This document shows positions 52,877 through 62,708 of a stretch of DNA of 64,000 bases, in pieces; the stretch's first letter is position 1, and each line of letters begins with the position of its first letter. The notes under the pieces are model-generated. The model had not been told where the DNA came from, made no database searches, and was given only the letters and a program-made list of their open reading frames with translations. The DNA comes from Aequitasia blattaphilus (lineage in GTDB: Bacteria; Bacillota; Clostridia; Lachnospirales; Lachnospiraceae). The translations under genes were made by a program, and so were the position numbers. The stretch covers positions 54,522 through 118,521 of the forward strand of contig NZ_JAMXOD010000010.1 in assembly GCF_024721305.1 (NCBI RefSeq), read 5' to 3'.

Positions 52877-54457
52877 GTGAAAAAAGAAGAACTAGAGAAG
52901 CTGGATATCGTAGAAGAGGAAGTACTTAAGAAGAAAAAGAAGCTACCAGGATGGGTCATTATACCGATCATTGTTGTTGTTTTTGGAGTGGTTGTGCTAA
53001 TAGCATCACTTATGGGCGGTGACTCGAAAGGCCAGGGAACCAGCCTGGATGTTGTTAAGATAAAGGAAGGGACGGTAGAAGAAACCTTTGAAACATCAGG
53101 AACCGTAGACAGTGAGAGAAAGAAAACATTTTATTCACCTGTAAACGCACCGATTTCTTCTCCGAAATTAGAAGTTGGAAAATTAGTAAAAGCTGGAGAT
53201 GTTCTGGTGACTTTTGATACAAAAGATTTGGAAAAGAATAATCAGGAATCAAATCTTCAAGCGTTGTCAACACAATACACGAATCAAGCGACAAAAGAAC
53301 AAGCAGCAAAAACTGCAGATGCGTCAGCAAGACAGTCAGCAAAACTAGAGGAACAAAAGCAAAAATTGCGGGATCAGATTGCAAGTAAGCAGGCAGAAAT
53401 TACGGATATGGAAAACCGAATGACAGAGTCAAATGTAAACAACGCCAGCATTATGATGGAGCTTGAGAATGTTCGTATAGATTTGGAAACAAATGCAGCA
53501 CAAATCCAACAGGAAAAAGTAAATAAGGAAAACGAAGAGTTGAAAGCATTAGTTGAAAAGGATGCAACACTGGCAGCTACATATACGGATAATGCAAAAA
53601 AGTCAGCAGAAAAAATCATTGAGTTGGAGCAAGGCAAGAGTGATTTGGAAGCATATCAAAATGAGCTGAATGCACAATTATCAACTGGAGATGCGGAAGC
53701 AATTCAAGCAGCCTCGAAAGAGGTAGAGGCATTGCAGACGTCTTTGTCGGAATTGGAAGGTCAAGATACAACGACGGATGCAGGAATCACAAGTGGTCAA
53801 ATCAACCAAATGGCAGTTTCAGAAGATTTATCAAGACTTGCCAGTATGACAACCGAAGAGCTGCTGCAGACAGCCAGAAATGGGATAAAGGCAGAATTTG
53901 ATGGTATTATTTCTAAAGTAGATACTCAAGGTGGAGGGATGGCAACGCAAGGAATAGAGCTATTTACTTTGGTTGATACAAAGGCAATTACAGTGCGTGT
54001 AGAGGTATCGGCTAATGATTTTTCAAAGCTTGAAACAGGAAATGCCGCAAGCGTGCGTATTGGAAAAAACAAATATAAAGGTATTATCGAGAAGGTTGAC
54101 CGCATTGCTACACAAAATGAAAAGGGAAACTCTGTATTGGGAGCAACCGTTAAGATAACCAATGCAGATGAGAACATTTTTATTGGAGTTCCTGCAAAAG
54201 TATCTGTTTCAGTAGCAAAGGTGGAGAATGCACTTTACCTTCCATCTGAAATAATTAATGAAAGCAAAAGTGGAAGCTTTGTCTATATGATTGAAGGTGG
54301 CAAGGTAAAAAAAGTAATTGTAGAAACTGGAGTCAACTCAGGCTCAAATGTAGAGATTGTAAAAGGATTGGAGAAAGATGCACAGGTAGTTTATGATACC
54401 AGTGGCTCTGTAAAAGAAGGAATGAGTGCTACAGCAGTATTGGTGGAAGATAAATAG
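52877..54457 (+). CDS. MacA/HlyD-like membrane-fusion adaptor (copy 2)
   Basis: A 526-residue paralogue of the 35132 product: one membrane helix (LPGWVIIPIIVVVFGVVVLI), GTVEETFETSGTVDSER, a long coiled coil, and a C-terminal barrel with GVPAKVSVSVAKVENALYLP. It starts at GTG 52877, 4 nt after the ATPase stop. The coiled coil is the region that differs most between copies. Confidence 0.87.
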   Translation: MKKEELEKLDIVEEEVLKKKKKLPGWVIIPIIVVVFGVVVLIASLMGGDSKGQGTSLDVVKIKEGTVEETFETSGTVDSERKKTFYSPVNAPISSPKLEVGKLVKAGDVLVTFDTKDLEKNNQESNLQALSTQYTNQATKEQAAKTADASARQSAKLEEQKQKLRDQIASKQAEITDMENRMTESNVNNASIMMELENVRIDLETNAAQIQQEKVNKENEELKALVEKDATLAATYTDNAKKSAEKIIELEQGKSDLEAYQNELNAQLSTGDAEAIQAASKEVEALQTSLSELEGQDTTTDAGITSGQINQMAVSEDLSRLASMTTEELLQTARNGIKAEFDGIISKVDTQGGGMATQGIELFTLVDTKAITVRVEVSANDFSKLETGNAASVRIGKNKYKGIIEKVDRIATQNEKGNSVLGATVKITNADENIFIGVPAKVSVSVAKVENALYLPSEIINESKSGSFVYMIEGGKVKKVIVETGVNSGSNVEIVKGLEKDAQVVYDTSGSVKEGMSATAVLVEDK

Positions 54458-54470
54458 AAAGGACACTAGA

Positions 54471-55706
54471 ATGGGACAGATTATTGAATACATAAAAATG
54501 GCTATTTATAATATCCTTTCAAATAAGGGACGTTCCTTTCTTACCATGTTGGGAATTATTATCGGTATATCTTCAGTTATTACCGTTGTTTCCATTGGAA
54601 GCGGAGTAAAGGAAGAAATGCTGGAGAGCACAGAAGAAAAGTCTGTAGCTATTGCAGTGAATGGAGATGAAACAATTAATACCCAGATTATTACACAGGA
54701 TGATTTGGTTGCCCTGAAGAACCAATTGGGAGAACGAACAAAAGGTGTGGTTGCTTCCATGTCGGCATCTGGGACAACAGAGACGAATAAAGGAAAGTTT
54801 GATGCCTATATAACGTTTACCACTCCAGATGGTGTAAATGACCCAAATGAAAAGGAATTGCTTAGAGGAGCATACTTTACAGAAGAAGATTTGAATAATG
54901 TAGAGCCAAAGTGTATAATAGACAGGGCAAGTGCTCTATCCCTTTTTGGCGATTTAGATGTTGTTGGAATGAATGTGGAAGTACTGGTGGAAAATAAGAT
55001 TCAAAGCGTCCAAATCATTGGAGTCCGGGATACAGATGAAGAAATGATGAAAGCCAATCAGGAAGCGGCAGATATGCTGGGTATTACAGTGCCTATTTAT
55101 TTTGAAATGCCTTATACTACATACGAGCTATGGGGAATGCCTGTAGGCAATTATTCCGCCATTTCGGTATACCTTGCATCGGGGGAGAATGGAAATAGCG
55201 TTGCGAAAGCGGCAATCAAGATTCTGGATACCCGCCATATAAATGATGGTGAAAACCTGTTTGAAAAACAACAGGGTATGGATATGATGAACTACATGAG
55301 TACCATGATGGATATGCTGACAGCCTTTATTGCTTTTGTAGCGGGAATTTCTCTTTTAGTTGGAGGAATCGGTGTTATGAATATTATGCTGGTATCAGTA
55401 ACAGAGCGTACCAGAGAAATCGGCATTCGAAAGTCTCTTGGGGCGAAAACCAGCTCCATCGTTACACAGTTTTTATTTGAATCCGCTATTATTTCCGGCA
55501 TTGGTGGAATCATTGGGATTATTTCCGGTGCCAGTATTGCAGCATTAATATCTGCGCTGAATATAGGTGGACTATCTTCAAAACTATCAGTAGGAGCCAT
55601 CATCATTGCCACTTGTTTTTCTTGTGGAGTAGGACTTCTCTTTGGAATATATCCAGCAAGAAAGGCAGCAAAACTAAGCCCAATTGAGGCGTTGAGACAA
55701 TTATAG
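54471..55706 (+). CDS. MacB/FtsX-type ABC permease (copy 2)
   Basis: A 411-residue paralogue of the 36729 product, with the same GRSFLTMLGIIIGISSVITV helix, an extracellular core, and VSVTERTREIGIRKSLGA before the last helices. The extracellular core diverges more than the membrane part, suggesting different cargo or sensing. ATG 54471 follows GAAAGGA. Confidence 0.92.
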   Translation: MGQIIEYIKMAIYNILSNKGRSFLTMLGIIIGISSVITVVSIGSGVKEEMLESTEEKSVAIAVNGDETINTQIITQDDLVALKNQLGERTKGVVASMSASGTTETNKGKFDAYITFTTPDGVNDPNEKELLRGAYFTEEDLNNVEPKCIIDRASALSLFGDLDVVGMNVEVLVENKIQSVQIIGVRDTDEEMMKANQEAADMLGITVPIYFEMPYTTYELWGMPVGNYSAISVYLASGENGNSVAKAAIKILDTRHINDGENLFEKQQGMDMMNYMSTMMDMLTAFIAFVAGISLLVGGIGVMNIMLVSVTERTREIGIRKSLGAKTSSIVTQFLFESAIISGIGGIIGIISGASIAALISALNIGGLSSKLSVGAIIIATCFSCGVGLLFGIYPARKAAKLSPIEALRQL

Positions 55707-55729
55707 TTATAAAATAGGAGGAGAGAGAA

Positions 55730-56143
55730 ATGTTTAAACCAACCAAATTATTGAAAGTAGTATCTGTTATTCTGATTATTGTAAGTGTATTAGGAGTGAT
55801 AAGCTTAGGGCTTGGAATGGTGTCCCTGAATGCATTGAAGAGTATGGACGGTGTTGATCAAAGTTTAATCGATGCAACAGAAGCAGCATACTCACCACTT
55901 ATGCTGACAGTCAGTGTTGTATCGATTGTATTAGCCTTTGTAGCAGCTGTTTTGGGTCTAAGAGGAAGGTCGTATAAGGTTGCTCTTATATGTATGATAG
56001 CATATATCGTTCTTGATATTGTATCTGTGATTCAAACTGCAATGATAACTGGAATGGGAACAACGACAATAGTAAGTACATTCATTGGCTTGTTATTACC
56101 AGTTTTATACCTCTGGGGACTATACCAGTCAAAAGAAGATTAA
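55730..56143 (+). CDS. Four-helix small membrane protein (copy 2)
   Basis: A 137-residue paralogue of the 37996 product: the same MFKPxKLLKVxSV start, four membrane helices and LYLWGLYQSKED end. GGAGGAGAG precedes the ATG. Conservation of this gene in both copies argues that it is a functional component of the transporter set. Confidence 0.8.
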   Translation: MFKPTKLLKVVSVILIIVSVLGVISLGLGMVSLNALKSMDGVDQSLIDATEAAYSPLMLTVSVVSIVLAFVAAVLGLRGRSYKVALICMIAYIVLDIVSVIQTAMITGMGTTTIVSTFIGLLLPVLYLWGLYQSKED

Positions 56144-56166
56144 GAAAGCATAATATATTTCGAAAC

Positions 56167-56202
56167 AAAAAAAGATTACCTCTGACAGGGTAATCTTTTT
56201 TT
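56167..56202 (+). terminator. Intrinsic terminator after second MacB-like operon
   Basis: GATTACC (56174-56180) pairs with GGTAATC (56189-56195), extended by A7/T7, ending in a T run. Confidence 0.93.
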
Positions 56203-56223
56203 GTGTTTTTTCATAAAAGTTCC

Positions 56224-56320
56224 TTGACATATTCGTACAAGTTGTACGGTTGAATTTATCAAAATCATAAGTTATACTGTACATATACGTAAATACAAAT
56301 AATAGGTACGTACAAATTAT
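56224..56320 (+). promoter_or_regulatory. Arabinose operon promoter with AraR-like operators
   Basis: TTGAAT (56250-56255), 17 nt, TATACT (56273-56278). A perfect 15-bp inverted repeat CGTACAAGTTGTACG (56234-56248) touches the -35, and TACGTACAAATT at about 56306-56317 matches the right half of the AraR consensus (ATTTGTACGTACAAAT). TTGACA at 56224-56229 may be a second -35. Two operators flanking the promoter suggest cooperative repression by the AraR encoded at 62709. Confidence 0.75.
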
Positions 56321-56384
56321 GAGAGCATGAACAGATTTTTCATGACTGTCGAAGCCGATACTGGAATAGAATTGGAGGAAAGAA

Positions 56385-57095
56385 ATGCTGGAAGAATTGA
56401 AAAAACAGGTTTATGAAGCCAACATGCTACTACCCAAATATGGATTGGTTACATTTACCTGGGGAAATGTAAGCGGTATTGATCGAGAAAAGGAACTGTT
56501 TGTTATCAAGCCAAGTGGAATTGCATATGAAGATCTTAAACCAGAAGATATGGTTGTTATGAGCTTAGATGGCAAGAAAATCGAAGGAGAATATAATCCT
56601 TCTTCAGATACAGAAACCCACCGTATTCTGTATCAGCGCTTTCCAAACGTAGGTGGGATTGTGCATACACATTCAGCATGGGCAACAAGCTGGGCTCAGG
56701 CGGGAAGAGGAATTCCTTGTTATGGAACCACTCATGCGGACTATTTTTACAAAGAAATTCCATGTGTCCGAAACTTAGATGCAAAAGAGATTGAAGAGGC
56801 TTACGAGAAAAATACAGGTGTGTTAATTGCAGATGAGTTTGAGAAGAAGGGAAGAGACTATGAAGCGTGTCCGGCAACTCTGTGCAAGAACCATGGAGTG
56901 TTTTCCTGGGGAAAGGACGCCATGGAAGCGCTTCATAACGCCGTTGTCATAGAAGAAGTTGCAAAAATGGCAGCAAGAACAGAGATGATTAATCCAAAGG
57001 TAATAGAGGCTCCTCAGGTGCTGCAAGACAAACACTATTTCAGAAAACATGGAGCAAACGCATATTACGGACAAACAAAGAAAGTGGAGGAATAA
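56385..57095 (+). CDS. araD: L-ribulose-5-phosphate 4-epimerase
   Basis: A 236-residue class II aldolase/epimerase: [12 protein letters not shown] with the phosphate-binding GN, VKPSGI-like [11 protein letters not shown], and Zn histidines in [14 protein letters not shown] with a later [10 protein letters not shown]. It converts L-ribulose 5-phosphate to D-xylulose 5-phosphate, the last step of arabinose entry to the pentose phosphate pathway. GGAGG precedes the ATG. Confidence 0.94.
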   Translation: MLEELKKQVYEANMLLPKYGLVTFTWGNVSGIDREKELFVIKPSGIAYEDLKPEDMVVMSLDGKKIEGEYNPSSDTETHRILYQRFPNVGGIVHTHSAWATSWAQAGRGIPCYGTTHADYFYKEIPCVRNLDAKEIEEAYEKNTGVLIADEFEKKGRDYEACPATLCKNHGVFSWGKDAMEALHNAVVIEEVAKMAARTEMINPKVIEAPQVLQDKHYFRKHGANAYYGQTKKVEE

Positions 57096-57099
57096 AATT

Positions 57100-58596
57100 A
57101 TGATGAAACAAAAGGAATACAAATTTTGGTTTTGTACAGGAAGTCAGGATTTATATGGGCAGGAAACCTTGAAGCATGTGGCTGAACATTCACAGGCAAT
57201 GGTAGAAGTATTAAATGCCTCAGGTGCTTTCCCCTATGAAATTGTATGGAAACCGACCTTAATTACGAACGAACTAATCCGTAGAACATTTAACGAAGCA
57301 AACATGGATGAAACATGTGCAGGTGTTATCACGTGGATGCATACATTTTCACCATCTAAATCTTGGATTTTAGGACTACAGGAATTTCGCAAGCCATTGC
57401 TTCACTTTCACACACAATTCAACAGAGAAATTCCATATGACTCAATAGACATGGATTTCATGAACGAGAATCAAAGTGCCCATGGCGACAGAGAATACGG
57501 TCATATTTTCTCACGCCTTCGCAAGACTAGAAAAATTATTGTAGGTTACTGGGAAGACAAAGAAGTACAGGAGAAAATTGCATCCTGGATGGCAACAGCA
57601 ATTGGAGTTATTGAAAGCAGCCATGTACGTATTATGCGTATTGCTGATAATATGCGAAATGTAGCCGTAACAGAAGGGGATAAAGTAGAAGCACAAATCA
57701 AGTTTGGATGGGAAGTAGACGCATATCCGGTAAATGAAATTGTAGAGCGTGTAAATTCTGTTTCACAAGCAGATGTTGATGCTATGGTGGAAGAATATTA
57801 TTCAAAATATGAGATTCTTTTGGAAGGCAGAGACGAAAAAGAATTTCGGGAGCATGTAGCAGTTCAGGCACAAATCGAAGTTGGATTTGAAAGCTTTTTA
57901 GAAGAAAAAAATTATCATGGAATTGTAACACATTTTGGTGATTTAGGCGGACTCAAGCAGCTTCCGGGACTGGCAATCCAAAGATTGATGGAAAAGGGAT
58001 ATGGTTTTGGTGGAGAAGGAGATTGGAAAACTGCAGCTATGGTTCGCTTGATGAAGATCATGACTCAAGGTGTTAAAAATCCAAAGGGAACCTCCTTCAT
58101 GGAAGATTACACATACAACCTTGTAAAAGGAAAAGAAGGTATTTTACAATCCCATATGTTAGAAGTGTGTCCAAGTGTGGCAAATGGACCAATCAGCATC
58201 AAAGAACAACCATTGAGCATGGGAGACCGAGAGGATCCTGCCAGATTAGTATTTACCTCAAAGGAAGGTCCGGCAGTAGCCACTTCCTTAATCGATTTGG
58301 GAAATCGATTCCGCTTGATTATCAATGATGTAGACTGCAAGCAAGTAGACAAACCAATGCCAAAGCTTCCAGTGGCAACGGCATTTTGGACACCTCAGCC
58401 AAACCTGATTGTTGGTGCTGAAGCATGGATTTTAGCAGGTGGAGCACACCATACAGCATTTTCCTATGATTTGACATCAGAACAGATGGGTGATTGGGCC
58501 GAAGCAATGGGGATTGAAGCGGTATATATTGATAAAGATACAACAATCCGCCAGTTTAAGAATGAGCTGATGTGGAATGAAATTGCCTTTAAATAA
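57100..58596 (+). CDS. araA: L-arabinose isomerase
   Basis: A 498-residue enzyme, the normal length for AraA, with FWFCTGSQDLYGQETL at the N-terminus, WMHTFSPSKSWI, and catalytic metal-ligand regions GEGDWKTAAMVR and AGGAHHTAFSYDL. It isomerises L-arabinose to L-ribulose. ATG 57100 follows GTGGAGG at the end of araD. The kinase step is probably supplied by the FGGY kinase that starts at 63799. Confidence 0.96.
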   Translation: MMKQKEYKFWFCTGSQDLYGQETLKHVAEHSQAMVEVLNASGAFPYEIVWKPTLITNELIRRTFNEANMDETCAGVITWMHTFSPSKSWILGLQEFRKPLLHFHTQFNREIPYDSIDMDFMNENQSAHGDREYGHIFSRLRKTRKIIVGYWEDKEVQEKIASWMATAIGVIESSHVRIMRIADNMRNVAVTEGDKVEAQIKFGWEVDAYPVNEIVERVNSVSQADVDAMVEEYYSKYEILLEGRDEKEFREHVAVQAQIEVGFESFLEEKNYHGIVTHFGDLGGLKQLPGLAIQRLMEKGYGFGGEGDWKTAAMVRLMKIMTQGVKNPKGTSFMEDYTYNLVKGKEGILQSHMLEVCPSVANGPISIKEQPLSMGDREDPARLVFTSKEGPAVATSLIDLGNRFRLIINDVDCKQVDKPMPKLPVATAFWTPQPNLIVGAEAWILAGGAHHTAFSYDLTSEQMGDWAEAMGIEAVYIDKDTTIRQFKNELMWNEIAFK

Positions 58597-58673
58597 ATAC
58601 AAGTCAAGAACAAAATAAATACAAGTATGCATTATATACAATAAGATGTACATACATTTGTGAAAAAGTGCTC

Positions 58674-58702
58674 TTGTTAAAGGTGGATATGTACGATATA
58701 TT
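58674..58702 (+). promoter_or_regulatory. Candidate promoter of sugar ABC operon
   Basis: TTGTTA (58674-58679), 17 nt, TATATT (58697-58702). The spacer contains ATATGTAC, reminiscent of an AraR half site, and GATGTACATACATTTGTG lies upstream. A perfect GAGAAC/GTTCTC dyad is near 58724-58737. AraR control is plausible. Confidence 0.5.
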
Positions 58703-58765
58703 GTATTCATAAACAATAGAAAAGAGAACGAGTTCTCGAAAACCTTAAACAAGGAGGAGTAATGT

Positions 58766-59875
58766 ATGAAAAAATTTATTGGAGTAGTGCTTTCGATCGT
58801 AATGGTTCTTTCTCTGGTTGCATGTAGCGGCGGAAAAGAAAAAGAAAGTAGTGAAGGTACAAAAGAAGGTAGTGGAAGTGGCAAGACCGTAGGTGTTGCA
58901 ATGCCAACACAGAGTTCTGAAAGATGGATTAAAGATGGCGACAATATGAAAAAGCAATTGGAGGACTTAGGATATAAGGTAGACCTTCAGTATGCAGAAG
59001 ATGATGTACAGGCTCAAGTGTCTCAAATTGAAAATCTACTAGCCAGTGGAGTAGATTGCTTAGTAGTAGCAGCTGTTGATTCCTCAGCTCTCGTAAATGC
59101 ATTAGCACAAGCAAAGAGTGCAGGAATTCCAGTTATTGCTTATGACCGCCTTCTTATGGATACAGATGCAGTAAGCTACTATGCAACCTTTGATAACAAA
59201 GGTGTAGGTACAGCAATCGGAAAATATGTGGAAGAAAACATGGATTTAGCAAACACAAAGGAAGCATATACATTTGAATTATTCATGGGATCACCAGATG
59301 ACAATAATGCGGTAATGTTGTATGAAGGAATCATGGAAGTTATCCAGCCATACATCGATAAGGGAACTTTGATTTGTAAATCAGGTCAAACAAGCTTTGA
59401 AAAATCAAATACATTAAGATGGGATCAGCAAACAGCAATGAAGCGCTGCGAAGATATACTAAGTACATATTATGCAGACGAAAAATTAGACATTGCATTT
59501 TCAGCATTTGATGGGTTGTCTTACGGAATTAAGGCAGCGTGTGAAGGAGCTGGATACAAGGTTGGGGAAGATTGGCCAATGATTACAGGACAGGATGCTG
59601 AGTTAATGGCAATCAAAAATATTATTTCTGGATCACAGACAATGTCCATTGCAAAAGATACTCGTGTTCTTGCAGAAAAATGTGTAACAATGGTTGAAGC
59701 AGTTTTAAATGATGCAGAGCCAGAAATCAATGATACAGAGCAATACGACAATGGGAAATTAGTAGTACCTTCTTACCTGTGTACACCAGAAGCAGTTGAT
59801 AAGGATAATTACAAAGAGATATTAGTTGATACCGGATACTATACAGAAGAAGAGATTTCATCAGATTCAGAATAG
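58766..59875 (+). CDS. chvE: Sugar ABC transporter substrate-binding lipoprotein (ChvE-like)
   Basis: A 369-residue lipoprotein: signal peptide with lipobox LVAC (SLVACSGG), then a periplasmic-binding fold of the galactose/ribose type (VGVAMPTQSSERWIKDGDNM, VVAAVDSSALVNALAQAK). It matches the multiple-monosaccharide binder family found with MmsA/MmsB-type ABC proteins. In this operon arabinose or a related pentose is the likely ligand. A strong ribosome binding site AAGGAGG precedes it. Confidence 0.9.
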   Translation: MKKFIGVVLSIVMVLSLVACSGGKEKESSEGTKEGSGSGKTVGVAMPTQSSERWIKDGDNMKKQLEDLGYKVDLQYAEDDVQAQVSQIENLLASGVDCLVVAAVDSSALVNALAQAKSAGIPVIAYDRLLMDTDAVSYYATFDNKGVGTAIGKYVEENMDLANTKEAYTFELFMGSPDDNNAVMLYEGIMEVIQPYIDKGTLICKSGQTSFEKSNTLRWDQQTAMKRCEDILSTYYADEKLDIAFSAFDGLSYGIKAACEGAGYKVGEDWPMITGQDAELMAIKNIISGSQTMSIAKDTRVLAEKCVTMVEAVLNDAEPEINDTEQYDNGKLVVPSYLCTPEAVDKDNYKEILVDTGYYTEEEISSDSE

Positions 59876-59883
59876 TAAAAGCA

Positions 59884-59910
59884 TGGGGCTGTGGATTATC
59901 CACCGCCCCA
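59884..59910 (+). other. Intercistronic hairpin after binding-protein gene
   Basis: TGGGGC/GCCCCA outer stem and GTGGA/TCCAC inner stem with one mismatch and loop TTA, without a U run. Such hairpins often protect the upstream binding-protein mRNA 3' end and so raise its level over the membrane components. Confidence 0.75.
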
Positions 59911-59950
59911 TAATAATAAGGAAAACTTGTAGTAGGAAGGAGAGAATAGC

Positions 59951-61513
59951 ATGTCGGATATCATTTTAGAGATGAGACATATCACAAAAGAGTTCTCGGG
60001 TGTAAAAGCGTTGGATGATGTAACATTCAAAGTCAAACGTGGCGAAATTCATGCACTATGCGGTGAGAATGGAGCAGGAAAGTCCACGCTAATGAATGTA
60101 CTTTCGGGAGTATGGTCTTACGGAAATTATTCGGGAGATATTGTATATAATGGTGAAACTTGTAAATTCCACCATATAAAGGACAGCGAAGAAAAAGGAA
60201 TTGTTATTATTCATCAAGAGCTGGCACTAAGTCCTTATTTAAGCATTGCAGAAAATGTATTTATGGGCAATGAAAGAACCTCGGCAAAAGGTGTAATTAG
60301 TTGGAATAAAACAAGAAGCGAAGCAATGGAGGTATTGAAAAAAGTTGGTTTAAATAACGAAGATGTAAATACCCCTGTCTATAAGTTGGGTGTGGGAAAG
60401 CAACAGCTTATTGAAATTGCAAAGGCTCTTGCCAAAAAAGTGGATTTGCTTATATTAGATGAACCAACAGCTGCATTGAATGATGAAGAGAGTGCCAAAC
60501 TGCTTGAGATTATGCTGGAGCTGAAAAAAGAAGGAATAACATCTATTATTATTTCCCATAAGTTAAATGAAGTCAGTTATGTTTCTGATTCAATCACGAT
60601 TATACGAGATGGAAAAACGATTGAAACAATTGAAAAAGAGAAAGAAAACTTTACAGAAGATCGAATCATAAAAGGAATGGTGGGGCGCGAACTTACCAAT
60701 CGTTATCCAGAGAGAGACCCCAACGAATGCAAAATCGGTGAAAAGGTACTCGAGGTTGAAAACTGGTCTGTTTACCGGCCGGAGGATGCCAGTAGAAAAA
60801 TGATTAAGAATGTGAACTTTTATGTAAGAGCAGGTGAAGTCGTTGGTTTCGCTGGGTTAATGGGAGCGGGAAGAACGGAATTGGCCATGAGTATTTTTGG
60901 AAAAGAATATGGACAGAAGATTACAGGAACCATCAAGGTGCACGGGAAAGAAGTTAAGATTAAAAATGTGCGGGATGCAATCAATAATAAGATTGCCTAT
61001 ACATCAGAAGATCGGAAAACCTACGGATTAGTACTTATTGATGACATTAAACATAATATGACAATGGCAGCATTAAATTATTATTTTTCAAAAAGCGGTA
61101 TTGTAGATCAAAATAAGGAAATAATAGAAGCAGAAAAGTATAAAAAACTGATTAACGTAAAGGCAACATCAATCAACCAAAAAGTAAGCTCTTTATCAGG
61201 AGGAAATCAGCAAAAGGTAGTTCTTGCAAAGTGGATGCTGGCACAGCCCGATGTACTTATTTTAGATGAACCAACCCGAGGGATAGATGTTGGAGCTAAA
61301 TATGAGATTTATTCCGCAATTAATGAGCTGGCAAAAGAAGGGAAGGCAGTAATCGTGATTTCATCGGAATTGCCAGAGATTATAGGAACCTGTGACAGGG
61401 CATACGTTATCAACGAAGGCAGGATTGCAGGAGAGGTGTCAAGAGAAGAACTGTCTCAGGAAAGAATTATGGGCTTAGTAATGGAAGATAATAGAAAGGG
61501 AGACGAGGCGTAA
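59951..61513 (+). CDS. mmsA: Sugar ABC transporter ATPase, two-domain
   Basis: A 520-residue double ATPase: first Walker [13 protein letters not shown] and Walker [14 protein letters not shown]; second half with degenerate [12 protein letters not shown], a normal signature [14 protein letters not shown] and [15 protein letters not shown]. This is the usual arrangement for CUT2-family sugar importers. Its stop overlaps the permease ATG by 1 nt. Confidence 0.95.
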   Translation: MSDIILEMRHITKEFSGVKALDDVTFKVKRGEIHALCGENGAGKSTLMNVLSGVWSYGNYSGDIVYNGETCKFHHIKDSEEKGIVIIHQELALSPYLSIAENVFMGNERTSAKGVISWNKTRSEAMEVLKKVGLNNEDVNTPVYKLGVGKQQLIEIAKALAKKVDLLILDEPTAALNDEESAKLLEIMLELKKEGITSIIISHKLNEVSYVSDSITIIRDGKTIETIEKEKENFTEDRIIKGMVGRELTNRYPERDPNECKIGEKVLEVENWSVYRPEDASRKMIKNVNFYVRAGEVVGFAGLMGAGRTELAMSIFGKEYGQKITGTIKVHGKEVKIKNVRDAINNKIAYTSEDRKTYGLVLIDDIKHNMTMAALNYYFSKSGIVDQNKEIIEAEKYKKLINVKATSINQKVSSLSGGNQQKVVLAKWMLAQPDVLILDEPTRGIDVGAKYEIYSAINELAKEGKAVIVISSELPEIIGTCDRAYVINEGRIAGEVSREELSQERIMGLVMEDNRKGDEA

Positions 61514-62682
61514 TGGAAAAACAAAAAAAGTTAAATATTAATCTACAGGAATATGCGATGTTTCTTGCGCTAATTGCAATTTTTGTCATTTTTTATTTTT
61601 TGACAGGAGGAAAGAACGCATCACCATTTAATATCAACAATCTAGTAATGCAAAATAGCTATGTTGTTATTTTGGCAACAGGTATGCTATTATGTGTTTT
61701 AACAGGTAATATTGATTTGGGTGTAGGCTCTGTGGTTGCACTAACTGGAGCAGTATCAGCTATATTAGTGGTACAAAAAGACGTACCTTATCCAATTGCC
61801 TTTTTAGTAGCACTTTTAATTGGTCTGATTAGTGGAATGTTTGTAGGCTTCTTTGTTGCATACATTGGAATCCCTCCATTTGTTGTAACTCTTGCAACGA
61901 TGTTGATGGGAAGAGGACTTACCTATACATTACTGCAGGCAAAGACAGTGGGACCATTGCCAGACAATTACGTTAAGTACGCAGCAGGCTTTGTACCATC
62001 CATAAAAGTTCCTTTTGGAGATGGGCAAATTGATTTGGTTTGTATTGGTGTGGCATTAGTGGCAACAATCTTCTTGATTATTGTTGAAATGCGAAATATT
62101 AAAACGCGGAAAAAATATAATTTTGCAATGATTCCTTTATGGCAGACAGCAGTCAGAATAGTTTTGATTGCTGGAATTGTATGGTTCTTCTTTTATAAGT
62201 TGTCCAGACTGAATGGAATTCCAATTGTGTTAATTATAATGGCTATCATCGTGGTGATTTACAACTTTATTTGCTCGAAAACGGTAGCAGGCAGACAAAT
62301 ATATGCGTTAGGTGGAAATGCCAAGGCAGCAAGACTATCAGGAATTAATACAAAGAGAGTATTCTTTTGGGTGTACACAAACATGGGACTCTTATCGGCA
62401 GTAGCAGGTATTGTTTTATCTGCCCGTAATGCAGCAGCAACTCCAAAAGCAGGTGAAAGCTTTGAAATGGATGCGATTGCATCTTGTTATATCGGAGGTG
62501 CGGCAGCAGCAGGTGGGGTAGGTACAATTATAGGAGCTTTAGTTGGAGCCTTCACAATGGGAATCCTAAATAATGGGATGTCCCTTATGGGACTTTCCAC
62601 CGACATTCAAAAGGTTGTTAAGGGTCTTGTGCTTTTAGGCGCAGTAACCTTTGATGTTCTGTCAAAGAATCGAAAAAAATAG
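61513..62682 (+). CDS. mmsB: Sugar ABC transporter permease
   Basis: A 389-residue permease with ~10 helices and CUT2 motifs GNIDLGVGSVVALTGA and GGNAKAARLSGINTKRV, AAAGGVGTIIGALVGAF near the end. It pairs with the ATPase upstream and the ChvE-like lipoprotein. Confidence 0.95.
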   Translation: MEKQKKLNINLQEYAMFLALIAIFVIFYFLTGGKNASPFNINNLVMQNSYVVILATGMLLCVLTGNIDLGVGSVVALTGAVSAILVVQKDVPYPIAFLVALLIGLISGMFVGFFVAYIGIPPFVVTLATMLMGRGLTYTLLQAKTVGPLPDNYVKYAAGFVPSIKVPFGDGQIDLVCIGVALVATIFLIIVEMRNIKTRKKYNFAMIPLWQTAVRIVLIAGIVWFFFYKLSRLNGIPIVLIIMAIIVVIYNFICSKTVAGRQIYALGGNAKAARLSGINTKRVFFWVYTNMGLLSAVAGIVLSARNAAATPKAGESFEMDAIASCYIGGAAAAGGVGTIIGALVGAFTMGILNNGMSLMGLSTDIQKVVKGLVLLGAVTFDVLSKNRKK

Positions 62683-62708
62683 ATGAAATAAAATAGAAGG
62701 GGTATGTT

